From NCBI GenBank assembly GCA_963822705.1, contig CAWGIX010000004.1, positions 124,001 through 188,000 of the forward strand: 64,000 nt of DNA, read 5' to 3'. The stretch comes from CAVRQM01 sp963822705. Its GTDB lineage: Bacteria > Pseudomonadota > Alphaproteobacteria > Acetobacterales > Acetobacteraceae. Below, one piece after another: positions 55,437 to 64,000 of this stretch (within the stretch, counting starts at the first letter, position 1; every line of letters starts with the position of its first letter). The position numbers and the translations under genes are program-made. The notes beneath the pieces are model-generated. The model had not been told where the DNA came from. It did no database searches and worked only from the letters and a program-made list of their open reading frames with translations.

Positions 55437-55910
55437 TCACGAAAGTCTGATATCGGCGACCGGCGCCCCCGTGATGCGGACCAGCGTCGCGGCATCCGTG
55501 CGGAACACATGAGCGGGCGAGCCGGCAGCCGCCCAGATCGGATCGAGCGCAAGCAGGTCCTGGTCCATCAGCAGCAACGGGGGCGCGATATGACCCACCG
55601 GCGCCACGCCGCCGATTGCGAAACCGGTCGCGTCCCGGACAAACATCGCGTCGGCCCGGGCGATGGGAACACCGAGTGTCGCGACGACCTTGGTCTGATC
55701 GACCCGGTTGGCGCCCGAGCAGATTACCACTGCCGCCCGGTGGCCGGCGCGGAACACGATGGATTTGGCGATCTGTGCCACCGTGCAGCCGATCGCCGCG
55801 GCGGCATCCGCTGCGGTACGGGTGCTCTCGGGAAATTTCTGGATGGTATCGGGGTGGCCGGCGGCGAGCAGGGCGGCGCGAACGCGCGCGACGGAGGAGT
55901 CTTCGGACAT
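55437..55910 (-). CDS. YbaK/EbsC-family aminoacyl-tRNA deacylase
   Basis: Trans-editing domain that hydrolyses mischarged tRNAs (YbaK/ProX type). About 157 residues from ATG 55910 (MSEDSSVARVRAALLAAGHP; 55919 is alternative). Conserved blocks: AAAAIGCTVAQIAKSIVFRA (catalytic Lys in AKSIVF), ICSGANRVD, DATGFAIGGVAPVGH (GxxPxGH loop) and LLLMDQDLLAL. Normal family size. It is divergent from hemW with 18 bases between starts. The specific tRNA cannot be told. Confidence 0.9.
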   Translation of the reverse strand: MSEDSSVARVRAALLAAGHPDTIQKFPESTRTAADAAAAIGCTVAQIAKSIVFRAGHRAAVVICSGANRVDQTKVVATLGVPIARADAMFVRDATGFAIGGVAPVGHIAPPLLLMDQDLLALDPIWAAAGSPAHVFRTDAATLVRITGAPVADIRLS

Positions 55911-55928
55911 CTGCCCCATATAGCAGCG

Positions 55929-57077
55929 ATGGAGCCGCTCGCCCTCTATATCCACTGGCCGTTCTGTCTCCACAAATGCCCGTATTGCGACTTCAACAGC
56001 CATGTGCGGGAACGCATCGACCAGCGCCGTTTTGCCGCGGCGCTGAAAGCCGAACTGGCGTGGGAAGCGGCTCGGTTGGGCCGTCGCCCGCTCGGCTCGA
56101 TCTTCTTCGGCGGCGGCACGCCCAGCTTGATGCTGCCCGAAACCGTGGCGGCGGTGATCGCGGACGCCCGAACCCTGTTCGCGCCGCTACCGGACATCGA
56201 GATTACGCTGGAAGCCAACCCCACCAGTGTCGAGGCGGGCGGGCTTGCGGCAATTCATGATGCCGGCGTGAACCGGATCAGTCTGGGCGTGCAAAGCCTG
56301 CGCGACGACGCCCTGCGCAGGCTCGGCCGACAGCACGATTCCAGCCAGGCGCTCGCGGCATTACAGATTGCGCAGAAAATTTTCCCTCGCGTATCGTTCG
56401 ACCTGATCTATGCGCGGCCGGAGCAGACACTTGCGGATTGGCGGAACGAACTGCGCGAGGCGCTGGCGCAGGTATCGGACCATCTTTCGCTGTATCAGCT
56501 CACCATCGAGCCCGGCACCGTCTTCGAAGCCGCCCACCGGCGCGGCGAGATCGTGCTGCCGGACGATGACGCGGCGGCGGCGCTGTATGACGCGACCGCG
56601 GAGGAAGCGGCAAAATTCGGCCTGCTTGCCTACGAGGTTAGCAACTACGCCCGGCCCGGCTGCGAAAGCCGGCACAATCTCGCCTATTGGCGCTACGGCG
56701 ACTACGCCGGCATCGGCCCCGGCGCACATGGCCGCGTAACCGCGGCCAAGTATCTGCGCGCCACGCGCCGACACCGTGCGCCGGAAGTGTGGGCCGAGCG
56801 CGTCGAGCGGGACGGCCACGCTATCACCCACGACGAAATTCTAGCGCCGCGCGACCGGGCGCGCGAAATGCTGCTGATGGGGCTGCGGTTAGAGGAGGGT
56901 GTGGAGGCTGCGCGCTTCGCCACGCGCACCGGCATCGCGCTGGATGACGCGCTCGACCGCACAGCTTTGGGCCATGCGCTCGAAGCAGGCTACCTCGCGC
57001 GCACCGCAACTGGCGTGGTCGCCACGCCCGAGGGCCGCAAGCGTCTCGATGCGCTGCTCGCCGCCGTGGTGCTGTAG
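55929..57077 (+). CDS. hemW: radical SAM protein HemW (haem chaperone)
   Basis: Related to oxygen-independent coproporphyrinogen oxidase HemN but generally a haem chaperone. 382 residues; cluster motif KCPYCDFNSH with the short HemW spacing (FCLHKCPYCDF), then GSIFFGGGTPSLM, EANPTSVE, RISLGVQSLRDDAL, LSLYQLTIEPGTVFE and YEVSNYARPGCESRHNLAYW. HemN's extra N-terminal Cys is absent. ATG 55929 aligns with the family start. Downstream is tRNA-Phe on the other strand. Confidence 0.93.
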   Translation: MEPLALYIHWPFCLHKCPYCDFNSHVRERIDQRRFAAALKAELAWEAARLGRRPLGSIFFGGGTPSLMLPETVAAVIADARTLFAPLPDIEITLEANPTSVEAGGLAAIHDAGVNRISLGVQSLRDDALRRLGRQHDSSQALAALQIAQKIFPRVSFDLIYARPEQTLADWRNELREALAQVSDHLSLYQLTIEPGTVFEAAHRRGEIVLPDDDAAAALYDATAEEAAKFGLLAYEVSNYARPGCESRHNLAYWRYGDYAGIGPGAHGRVTAAKYLRATRRHRAPEVWAERVERDGHAITHDEILAPRDRAREMLLMGLRLEEGVEAARFATRTGIALDDALDRTALGHALEAGYLARTATGVVATPEGRKRLDALLAAVVL

Positions 57078-57111
57078 GGGCGTGCGTATCGGCTCTGCCC
57101 TGGCCCGCTGA

Positions 57112-57187
57112 TGGTGCCCAGGGGCGGAATCGAACCACCGACACTGCGATTTTCAGTCGCATGCTCTACCAACTGAGCTACCTGGGC
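57112..57187 (-). tRNA. tRNA-Phe (anticodon GAA)
   Basis: GCCCAGG acceptor (57181-57187, minus strand), D-arm TAGCTCAGTTGGTAGAGCA, anticodon loop CTGAAAA (GAA), T-loop GGTTCGATTCC and encoded CCA (57112-57114). It follows yacG on the same strand, a common alphaproteobacterial arrangement. Confidence 0.96.
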
Positions 57188-57238
57188 ATCAGGCGGGCGG
57201 GCAGAAGCCGCCGGAGATAGCCCACCCGGGCCGCCCGA

Positions 57239-57460
57239 TCAACCGCCACCCTCCTCCGCCGGAGTTTTGGAGTCTGTTCCCGGTGCTCGCGCGGGCGCCT
57301 CGGCCGGCACCTTGTAACGCTCACCGAACCAGCGGCCGAGGTCGATGTCGGCGCAGCGTTCACTGCAGAACGGCCGCGTCGGAGCCTGGGCGGGCTTGCC
57401 GCAGATCGGGCAGGACAGCCGGCGCACGGGTGCAACAAGGGTCGGGTGCAAACGTGTCAT
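57239..57460 (-). CDS. yacG: DNA gyrase inhibitor YacG (zinc-binding)
   Basis: 73 residues starting MTRLHPTLVAPVRRLSCPIC. Zinc ligands in CPICG and FCSERCADIDLGRWF, the defining YacG motif; acidic C-terminal tail. It binds GyrB and blocks DNA binding in E. coli; role here by homology. Start overlaps the upstream RNase gene stop by 4 bases, so coupled. Last protein gene of the infA-maf-RNase-yacG cluster. Confidence 0.93.
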   Translation of the reverse strand: MTRLHPTLVAPVRRLSCPICGKPAQAPTRPFCSERCADIDLGRWFGERYKVPAEAPARAPGTDSKTPAEEGGG

Positions 57461-58563
57461 GTCTGCTCCAGCCGCCAGGACAACGGCGGCAGCGCGCGGT
57501 CGGTTCGCACGGTCAAGGCGCGGCCGCAGCATCGGACAAAGTCGGCCAGCGCTTCCCGGTCCGCTGCCAGCGCTTCGGCGACCTCCGCGCCTGCGGACAC
57601 GATCGGTGCCCGCGAGGGCACCGCTGCCATCTCCCGCGCCGCTGCCCGGAGCACTGCCAAGGCCGCGGCGTGCGGGCCGCGCAGCAACTCGTGCAGCGGC
57701 GGATGCGTACGCGGCCGCAGAATCTCCGCCAATCCGAGAGCGGAAAATCCGAGAAACCGCGCCCCTGCCGGATCGTCCCCCAGCGCATCGGCCAGTGCCG
57801 GCCCCACTTTTTTTCGCGCGCGGGCCGATAGCCCTGCGAAATCGACCACGATCGGGCCACCCAGACTGCGCAGTCGGATCTGCCGCGCGATTTCCGGTAT
57901 CCAGGCCACATTTGCGTCACCGTGCGTCACGCCTTTGGCGCCGCGCCACGCGGCTCGGGCACCCAGATCAACGTCCATCGCCATCAGCGCCGCGGTCGCC
58001 TCGACGCGCAGCACGCCGCCTCCCGGCAGTTCCACCTGGGTCTGGGCCAAGCTGTCCGCCTCGGCTTCCAGCGCGTCGTCGAACGCCTTGGCCACCAACC
58101 GCAGGCGCGCGCCCAAACCGGGACGCAATTGTGCGAGCAGTGCCGAATCATCCACGATCACCGGAGCCTGCGCGTGCAAAGCGGCCAAGCGTTCCACGGC
58201 GCAGACGCCGCGCGCGACGCGCCCGATCGGCCCCGGGGGCAGCGTCGTGTCCGTCTCGGCGGCCAGCCGCGGGCCCTTGCCCCCCTGCGGCGCGCGGGAG
58301 ACGCGCACCGACAGCACCGTACCCTCGCTCGTCCCGGCGCCTCCGGCAGTGTCCGGCAAAAATCCATCCGGGGCCTGGCCGAGGCTCACGAATGCTCCCG
58401 CCATCGCCGAGGCACGCAATCGCACGCGACCGCGAAAAACATCGCCCACGCGCGTGCAGGCGGGCCGGTCGATGGCGTAGTCCAGCAGCACCCCATCCCT
58501 CACGGCGGCCACCCGCACCTCGCCGGGACTGGAGGAGGCGAAGATGGTTACGGCATCGGCCAA
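57457..58563 (-). CDS. ribonuclease E/G-like protein
   Basis: About 368 residues from TTG 58563, overlapping the maf stop. Begins LADAVTIFASSSPGEVRVAA; S1-like start RVGDVFRGRVRLRASAMAGA-FVSLGQAPDGFLP. Catalytic part has VEATAALMAMDVDLGARA (Asp in the metal site, normally DVNSG), IARQIRLRSLGGPIVVDFAG and LGFSALGLAEILRPRT (normally TRLGLVEMTRKR). The C-terminal cysteine zinc-link is lacking and the DVNSG motif is changed to DVDLG, so it is a divergent, short RNase G-like member of the alphaproteobacterial maf-linked family. Confidence 0.85.
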   Translation of the reverse strand: MADAVTIFASSSPGEVRVAAVRDGVLLDYAIDRPACTRVGDVFRGRVRLRASAMAGAFVSLGQAPDGFLPDTAGGAGTSEGTVLSVRVSRAPQGGKGPRLAAETDTTLPPGPIGRVARGVCAVERLAALHAQAPVIVDDSALLAQLRPGLGARLRLVAKAFDDALEAEADSLAQTQVELPGGGVLRVEATAALMAMDVDLGARAAWRGAKGVTHGDANVAWIPEIARQIRLRSLGGPIVVDFAGLSARARKKVGPALADALGDDPAGARFLGFSALGLAEILRPRTHPPLHELLRGPHAAALAVLRAAAREMAAVPSRAPIVSAGAEVAEALAADREALADFVRCCGRALTVRTDRALPPLSWRLEQT

Positions 58564-59102
58564 CCGAGTCCTCGCAGCAATTGCGCCGTCTCGAACAGCG
58601 GCAGGCCCATCACGCCGGAAAAACTGCCGGAGATGAAACGTATATGGGCGGCGGCCAGACCCTGGACGGCATAGCCGCCCGCCTTGCCCCGCCATTCACC
58701 ACTGTCGAGATAGGCGGCAATCTGGCGCTCGGTGAGGCGGTTGAACGTCACCGCGCTGTCCACCACCCGTTCGGCCCGCCGCCCGCCCGCCGCCAGCACC
58801 ACTGCGGTCACCACGCTGTGCCGTCGCCCCGACACCAGTTTCAGACACGCCCGCGCCTCGTCCGCGGTGGTTGCTTTGGGCAGGATGCGCCGTCCGACCC
58901 CGGCCACCGTATCCGCCGCCAGCACGAACGCGTCTGGGTCGGCTGCCGCCTCGGCCTTGGCCCGGGCCAAGCGCAACGCGGCGGGGCGTGCCAACTCGCC
59001 GGACAGAAAAGTCTCATCAATGTCGGTGGCGAAGACGCGTTGGGGCACCACGCCGATCTGCGCCAGCAATGCCAGCCGCCGCGGGCTGGCCGAGGCAAGC
59101 AC
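58548..59102 (-). CDS. maf: Maf-like nucleotide pyrophosphatase
   Basis: Septum-formation inhibitor family, hydrolysing non-canonical or canonical nucleotides (dTTP/UTP). Motifs: RLVLASASPRRLALLAQIGV (substrate loop SxSPRR), DIDETFLSGE, FVLAADTVAGVGRRILPKAT, SGRRHSVVTAVVL and GEWRGKAGGYAVQGLAA. About 184 residues from GTG 59102, but family proteins usually start two or three residues earlier; no ATG, GTG or TTG exists there, and infA's stop lies at 59117. It may use an unusual start after coupling with infA. Confidence 0.9.
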   Translation of the reverse strand: MLASASPRRLALLAQIGVVPQRVFATDIDETFLSGELARPAALRLARAKAEAAADPDAFVLAADTVAGVGRRILPKATTADEARACLKLVSGRRHSVVTAVVLAAGGRRAERVVDSAVTFNRLTERQIAAYLDSGEWRGKAGGYAVQGLAAAHIRFISGSFSGVMGLPLFETAQLLRGLGWPMP

Positions 59103-59116
59103 CAGCCGGGAGGCCG

Positions 59117-59335
59117 CTACTTGAACCGGAACGTGATGCGGCCCTTGCTTAGGTCGTACGGGGTCATTTCCACGTTCACCCGGTCGCCCGCCAGGACCCG
59201 GATGCGATTCTTGCGCATCTTGCCGCTGGTGTGCGCCAGGATGCTGTGCTCGTTGTCCAGTTTGACGCGAAACATCGCGTTGGGCAGCAGCTCCATCACG
59301 GTGCCGCTGAACTCGATCATGTCCTCTTTGGGCAT
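59117..59335 (-). CDS. infA: translation initiation factor IF-1
   Basis: 72 residues, the universal IF-1 length, from ATG 59335 (MPKEDMIEFSGTVMELLPNA). OB-fold with MFRVKLDNEHSILAHTSGKM-RKNRIRVLAGDRV and ending LSKGRITFRFK. It blocks the ribosomal A site during initiation. It is followed by maf, RNase and yacG in one minus-strand operon. Confidence 0.98.
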   Translation of the reverse strand: MPKEDMIEFSGTVMELLPNAMFRVKLDNEHSILAHTSGKMRKNRIRVLAGDRVNVEMTPYDLSKGRITFRFK

Positions 59336-59390
59336 CCACTCTCTTTGCTGCCGTGAATCGGCCGCAACATGATGAGCGGTCCGGCCCGGG

Positions 59391-60678
59391 TCAAGCCAAT
59401 CGCACCGCAATGCTGCCGGCATGGGCGGTCAGTCCTTCGGCGCGGGCCAGTGCCACGGCCGCCGGCCCGATCTTTTCCAGCGCCGTCCGATCCGCGGCCA
59501 CCCAAGTGGTGCGCTTCAGGAAATCGTAGGCCGACAGGCCCGACGCAAACCGCGCCGTCCGGCCGGTAGGCAGTACGTGGTTCGGTCCGGCCACATAGTC
59601 GCCCACCGCCTCCGGGCACCAGCGCCCCAGAAAAGCCGCCCCAGCGTGGCGGATTTTTGCAAACAACGTTTCGGGCGTCTCGGTCATGATCTGCAGATGT
59701 TCCGGGGCGAGGCGATCGACCAGGCCCACAGCCTCGCCAAAGGAGCGGACCACAATGATGGCCCCGTGCGTCTGCCACGATGCCCCGGCAATCGCGGCGC
59801 GGGGCAGGCCCCGCAGCTCCGTCGCCACCTGGGCGGCTACGCGGTCGGCGAAGGGGGCGGAATCGGTGATGAGAATCGCTTGCGCCGCCTCGTCGTGCTC
59901 GGCCTGGGCCAGCAGGTCGAGGGCGACGTGGCGTGGGTCGTTGGCGGCGTCGGCCAGCACCACCACCTCGGAGGGGCCGGCGATCGAGTCGAGGCCGACG
60001 CGGCCGAACACTTGGCGCTTTGCGTCTGCGACAAACGCATTCCCCGGCCCGACGATGCGGTCGACCGGGGAAATTGCATCTGTCCCATACGCAAGTGCCG
60101 CGATGGCCTGGGCGCCGCCCACGCGGAAAATCTCCGACACTCCGGCCAGCCGCGCGGCGGCAACCACGAGGGGGTTGAGCACCCCGTCCGGTGTGGGCAC
60201 GCACATGGCAATTCTGCCCACCCCCGCGATCCGCGCCGGCACCGCGTTCATGAGTACCGATGACGGATAGGCCGCCTTGCCCCCGGGCACATACACGCCG
60301 ACCGAGTCGAGCGGGGTCCAACGCATGCCCATCCGCACCCCGGCCGCGTCCTCCATCCGCAAATCGGCCGGCATCTGGGCGCGGTGGAACGCTTCGATGC
60401 GCTCCGCCGCCAGCCGTAGCGCGGCCATCAGCTCCGGCGATACCGCGTCCGCCGCCTGGTCGATCTCAGCCTTTGTCAGGCGCAGGCGGTCGGGCGTGAG
60501 TGGGGTGCGATCGAAACGCTCCGTCAAGGCGCACAAGGCCGCGTCGCCGCGTGCCCGCACCTCCGAGATGATGGCAGCCACCGAGGCCGCCACCGAGTTC
60601 GGACGTGTCGCGCGCCTGCGCGAGCAGGGCGGCAAAGCTTTTGGAAAAATCCGCGTCGCACGTGTCGAGACGGATCAT
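59391..60678 (-). CDS. hisD: histidinol dehydrogenase (frameshifted near N-terminus)
   Basis: Last enzyme of histidine synthesis, oxidising histidinol twice with NAD+. The start MIRLDTCDADFSKSFAALLA is at 60678. The frame breaks near 60600; removing the C there joins it to SVAASVAAIISEVRARGDAA. Further motifs: DSVGVYVPGGKAAYPSSVLM, RVGGAQAIAALAYGT, IVGPGNAFVADAKRQVFG, GPSEVVVLAD, EHDEAAQAILIT and the C-terminal YVAGPNHVLPTGRTARFASG. About 428 residues. The start overlaps the hisG stop by 4 bases. Confidence 0.94.
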
Positions 60679-61373
60679 GCTGCCACGAGCGCATCCCGAA
60701 GCCGTGCGATACAGGCTCCCACCGCCTCCGGCCGGGTTTTCAGCGCGGTCCGGTTGACAACCAGACGGCTGGTGACGTGCGCGATTACTTCGGTCTCGAC
60801 CAGGCCGTTAGCTCGCAGCGTGGCGCCGGTGGCGACCAGATCGATGATCAGGCGCGTCAGGCCGAGGCCGGGTGCGAGTTCCATAGCGCCGTTCAGATGC
60901 ACCACATCGGCATGGATGCCGCGCGCGGCATAGTGGCGCCGGGCGATGTTGGGGTATTTCGTGGCCACCCGCACGCGCGACCACAGGCGGGGATCGTCCT
61001 GGCCGGCGGTCTCTGCAGGTTCGGCCACGGAAACCCGGCAGACGCCGATGCCCAGATCCAGGGGCGCGTAGATTTCCGGCGTGTCGAACTCCATCAGCAC
61101 GTCGGCTCCGCAAATGCCGATCTGCGCCGCGCCGAACGCCACAAAAGTGGCCACGTCGAACGACCGTACGCGCACTACGTCCAGCATCGGGTCGTCGGTG
61201 GGAAAGCGCAGGCGGCGGCTGTCCTCGTCCAGATAGTCGGGCGCCGGGCGTATCCCGGCGGCATTTAGCAGCGGCGCGCACTCGGCCAGGATGCGGCCTT
61301 TCGGCAGCGCCAGCACCAGCGGGCCGGGCGACTCAAGAAGCTCACGCGCAGGAACTGGGGCAAGGACAGTCAT
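60675..61373 (-). CDS. hisG: ATP phosphoribosyltransferase, short form
   Basis: First enzyme of histidine synthesis, joining ATP and PRPP. 232 residues with LVLALPKGRILAECAPLLN, VRSFDVATFVAFGAAQIGIC, GADVLMEFD and the PRPP loop LIIDLVATGATLRANGL. The length matches HisG(S), which lacks the C-terminal regulatory domain and needs HisZ for activity and feedback; no hisZ is in the window. It overlaps hisD. Confidence 0.95.
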   Translation of the reverse strand: MTVLAPVPARELLESPGPLVLALPKGRILAECAPLLNAAGIRPAPDYLDEDSRRLRFPTDDPMLDVVRVRSFDVATFVAFGAAQIGICGADVLMEFDTPEIYAPLDLGIGVCRVSVAEPAETAGQDDPRLWSRVRVATKYPNIARRHYAARGIHADVVHLNGAMELAPGLGLTRLIIDLVATGATLRANGLVETEVIAHVTSRLVVNRTALKTRPEAVGACIARLRDALVAA

Positions 61374-61535
61374 GGCGGGCGTCTACACGGGACGGCGCAG
61401 GCCGGGAAGCCACTGCCGCCCGGCATGGATGCCGCACCGGAAAATTCCGATTGTGCGCATCTGCTGCGGCAGCCGCCCCGTATCGACGATGCGCCGCCAT
61501 GACGGCGGACGCCGAACGATTCCGGAGGGGGAAAG

Positions 61536-62972
61536 ATGAAACGCACTCTGTTGGCGGCGGCATCGCTCGCGGCACTCGCCGCCGCGGCGCCTGCGGCCTT
61601 GGCCTCGAGCCATCGGGAGGCCCCGATGATTACCCAGACGCCGAAACTCGACGGCACCGATTTCTACATGTTCCGCAGCTACGAGCCTGGACGCAGCGGT
61701 TTTGTGACCATGATCGCCAACTACATTCCGCTGCAGGATGTCTATGGCGGTCCGAACTTCTTCAACCTGGACCATGAGGCCTACTACGACATCAACATCG
61801 ACAACACCGGCAGCGGCACGCCGAACCTGACGTTCCGGTTTCGCTTCACCCAGACCGACGAAAAGCTGGCGCTGAATATCGACGGCCACAGCGTTCCGGT
61901 ACCGGTGATCAATATCGGACCGGTCACCGATACCAACAACTCGAACCAGAACGTGATTGAGACCTACACCGTGTCGCTGCTGACCAACACCAACGGAGTG
62001 GTGACGGAACAGCCTCTGACCAATGCCGCGAACGGCTCTACGGTGTTCACGAAACCACTGGACAATATCGGCCACAAGTCGATCCCGCACTATCCCGACT
62101 ACGCTGCAGCCTTCATCTACAATGTCAACATCCCTGGCTGTGGCGCCGGAAGACTGTTCGTGGGCCAGCGCAAGGATCCATTTGTCGTGAACCTGGCCGA
62201 AACGTTCGACCTGATCAACTATGCTCATCCGGTGGGCGAGCAATACGACAACTCGGCACGCGACGATCTAGCTGACAAGAACGTCACCTCGCTGGCGATG
62301 GAGGTGCCGATCGCCTGCTTGAGCACCGGCGGCGATCCGGTGGTGGGGGCCTGGACTACGGCTTCCAAGGGGGTCCGCGGCCCATCCGGCGCAGTGACGT
62401 TCACGCAACTTTCCCGGCTCGGCAATCCGCTGGTCAACGAGGTGCTAATCGGCTTGCCGGACAAGGACCGGTTCAACACCTCCGAACCTGTCCGGGACAG
62501 CAAGAATTTCGACAAATACTTCAGCTATCCGACACTACCCGCGATCATCCAGGAACTGTTCGGCACCGCCGCACCGACCGCGTTCCCGCGCCGCGACCTG
62601 CGGCTGGTGTTCCTGCTCGGCATTCCCGGCCTCAACGCCCCGGCGAGCCTGGTTGCTCCGGCGGAAGAGATGCGCCTGAACACGAGCATTCCGGTCACCC
62701 CGTACGGGTCGCAGAGCCGGCTGGGTGTGATCGGCGGGGACAACGCCGGTTATCCGAACGGCCGTCGGCCGGGCGACGACGTGGTGGACATCTCGCTGCG
62801 GGTGGTTATGGGCCGGCTCTACACGCTGGGCGTGGTGGGCAAGCCCTCGGACGCGCCGTCCGGCAATCTCGATTTCACGGACGGGGCCTACACCGACGAT
62901 ACGCACTATCTCACCGTGTTCCCGTATGCGCGGCCGCCGCTGTCGGGCTCGCCGCAGCATCCGACCGACTGA
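61536..62972 (+). CDS. DUF4331 family secreted protein
   Basis: 478 residues starting MKRTLLAAASLAALAAAAPA, with a clear signal peptide, and GGAGG upstream of ATG 61536. The DUF4331 signature follows directly: SSHREAPMITQTPKLDGTDF-YMFRSYE, later LNIDGHSVPVP and LAMEVPIACL. Members are secreted proteins of unknown function, frequently followed by a TPR gene as here (15 bases downstream). Function unknown; the association with the TPR gene suggests a shared envelope role. Confidence 0.92.
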   Translation: MKRTLLAAASLAALAAAAPAALASSHREAPMITQTPKLDGTDFYMFRSYEPGRSGFVTMIANYIPLQDVYGGPNFFNLDHEAYYDINIDNTGSGTPNLTFRFRFTQTDEKLALNIDGHSVPVPVINIGPVTDTNNSNQNVIETYTVSLLTNTNGVVTEQPLTNAANGSTVFTKPLDNIGHKSIPHYPDYAAAFIYNVNIPGCGAGRLFVGQRKDPFVVNLAETFDLINYAHPVGEQYDNSARDDLADKNVTSLAMEVPIACLSTGGDPVVGAWTTASKGVRGPSGAVTFTQLSRLGNPLVNEVLIGLPDKDRFNTSEPVRDSKNFDKYFSYPTLPAIIQELFGTAAPTAFPRRDLRLVFLLGIPGLNAPASLVAPAEEMRLNTSIPVTPYGSQSRLGVIGGDNAGYPNGRRPGDDVVDISLRVVMGRLYTLGVVGKPSDAPSGNLDFTDGAYTDDTHYLTVFPYARPPLSGSPQHPTD

Positions 62973-62986
62973 GGCGGATCGGGGTC

Positions 62987-64000
62987 GTGGCACGTCCGGC
63001 CTGGTCCCGGGGCGGCGCGAAGCTCGCTTCGCGCCGTTCTGCCGCCGCGTTGGCGCTGGGGCTTTTGGGCTGCCTGGCGTCGGCCGGGGCTTTTGCCACG
63101 CCATTCACGCCGGAAGACGACAACCAAGTACTGGAGCGCCTGCCCGACGCCCAGGACCAGTCTGGGCAGGCGTCGCGCAGAGCCCTGGCTGCAGACCCGA
63201 GGAACTTGGGGTTGGCGGTGCAGGTGGCGCGGCAAGAGGTCGACCTTGCCCGAGCGCAGGGCGATCCGCGCTGGCTCGGCCGTGCCGAGGCGGCGTTGGC
63301 GCCCTGGCCGGCGGACGCCGGGGCGCCGGCCGAGGTGTTGCTGCTGCGCGCCGTGATCTTGCAGAGCAACCACGATTTTGCGGCGAGCGTCGCAGCACTG
63401 GGCCAGGTGCTGGCGGCTGACCCGCGCAATGGCCAGGCTTGGCTGACCCGGGCCTCAGTGCGGCAGGTGCGCGCAGACTATCCTGCGGCGCTGGCCGATT
63501 GCGGCCAGTTCGCCAACCTGACACTGGGCCTGGCGCCGGACACGTGTACGGCGTCGGCCATGTCGCTGACCGGCCACGCAAGGCTGGCGTTGAAGGCGGT
63601 CACCATTTCGTTGCGCGAAAATGTCTCCGAGCCCGCCTCCACGCGGCTATGGGCAATGACGCTGGCGGCGGAGACGGCGGCGCGGCTGAGCGACCCGACA
63701 GCAGAATCCCGGTTCGCGCAGGCGTTAGCGCTGGACGGATCGGATCCGTATCTGCTGGGCGCGTGGTCCGACTGGCTGCTGGACCACGGGCGTGCGGCCG
63801 AAGTTGTGGGGCTGCTGCGCGATCGGACACGCATCGATCCGTTGCTGCTGCGGCTGGCGATTGCGGAGCAGGCGTTGAAGCTGCCGACCGCTTCGGACCA
63901 CATAGACGATCTAGCCGCGCGGTTCGATACCAGCCGGCTGCGCGCAGACGTGGTGCACCGGCGGGAGGAGGCTCGCTTTCGGTTGGTGCTGCTGCACGAT
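62987..64000 (+). CDS. TPR-repeat protein, 5' part (cut by window edge)
   Basis: Open frame of 338 codons running off the right edge with no stop. GTG 62987 starts MARPAWSRGGAKLASRRSAA followed by a hydrophobic signal segment (ALALGLLGCLASAGAFA). The mature part is helical repeats of TPR type: for example AEVLLLRAVILQSNHDFAAS and ALGQVLAADPRNGQAWLTRA, then QALALDGSDPYLLGAW. Partner of the DUF4331 gene upstream. Secretion and a scaffolding role are inferred. Confidence 0.82.
   Translation, partial: MARPAWSRGGAKLASRRSAAALALGLLGCLASAGAFATPFTPEDDNQVLERLPDAQDQSGQASRRALAADPRNLGLAVQVARQEVDLARAQGDPRWLGRAEAALAPWPADAGAPAEVLLLRAVILQSNHDFAASVAALGQVLAADPRNGQAWLTRASVRQVRADYPAALADCGQFANLTLGLAPDTCTASAMSLTGHARLALKAVTISLRENVSEPASTRLWAMTLAAETAARLSDPTAESRFAQALALDGSDPYLLGAWSDWLLDHGRAAEVVGLLRDRTRIDPLLLRLAIAEQALKLPTASDHIDDLAARFDTSRLRADVVHRREEARFRLVLLHD

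Overview
The window is GC-rich chromosomal DNA from an alphaproteobacterium, most likely Rhodospirillales/Acetobacterales-like. The rRNA operon reads 16S, tRNA-Ile(GAT), tRNA-Ala(TGC), 23S, 5S, tRNA-fMet, the classic alphaproteobacterial order. Hopanoid genes, a short-form hisG and the infA-maf-RNase-yacG block fit the same group. This placement is inference from gene content and read rRNA motifs; no database was searched.

Layout. 1-5.3 kb: histidine degradation (hutU, hutI), tRNA-Leu, a sulfotransferase-like gene and a polar amino acid ABC importer. 5.5-7.2 kb: gmhA and galE, converging sugar genes. 7.4-14.1 kb: one rRNA operon on the minus strand, with a protein-coding intervening sequence in the 23S gene and a 7-bp-period repeat family at almost every RNA boundary. 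14.2-15.3 kb: nusG, secE, tRNA-Trp, tRNA-Gly. 15.3-19.5 kb: isoprenoid and hopanoid genes (hpnG-like, hpnH, ispH, FPP synthase). 19.5-25.2 kb: an NMT1/THI5-type importer without an ATPase gene, a dehydrogenase and an FtsH-type protease. 25-30 kb: hypothetical genes, a small lipoprotein, a sulfite oxidase-like enzyme and a tiny ORF with an exceptional ribosome-binding site.

30,103-48,483 is an integrated genomic island. It is bounded by a 50-bp duplication (49/50 identical) of the 3' part of tRNA-Arg(CCG). Inside are a tyrosine integrase next to the left end, small accessory genes, a primase-polymerase/DUF3631 replication pair, an IS5-type transposase remnant, a complete type I-C CRISPR-cas gene set (cas3-cas5c-cas8c-cas7-cas4-cas1-cas2 with an internal cas11c start) and an array of 51 intact repeats plus a degenerate end repeat. 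Between cas3 and cas5c lies a lone extended-stem CRISPR-like repeat, a spacer-sized segment and a terminator-like hairpin. This looks like a crRNA-like regulatory or guardian RNA.

48.5-64 kb: housekeeping chromosome again, with a lipoprotein hydrolase, zf-CHCC protein, polA, a FAH-family enzyme, a secreted BNR protein, a YbaK-type deacylase, hemW, tRNA-Phe, yacG, an RNase E/G-like gene, maf, infA, hisD, hisG, a DUF4331 protein and a TPR protein running off the right edge.

Many genes carry single-base frameshifts, densest in the cas operon. At about 20 of them the frame is restored by removing one C directly before GA or GGA on the plus strand. I treat most as sequence errors rather than decay, so frameshifted genes are listed as CDS with the break noted.
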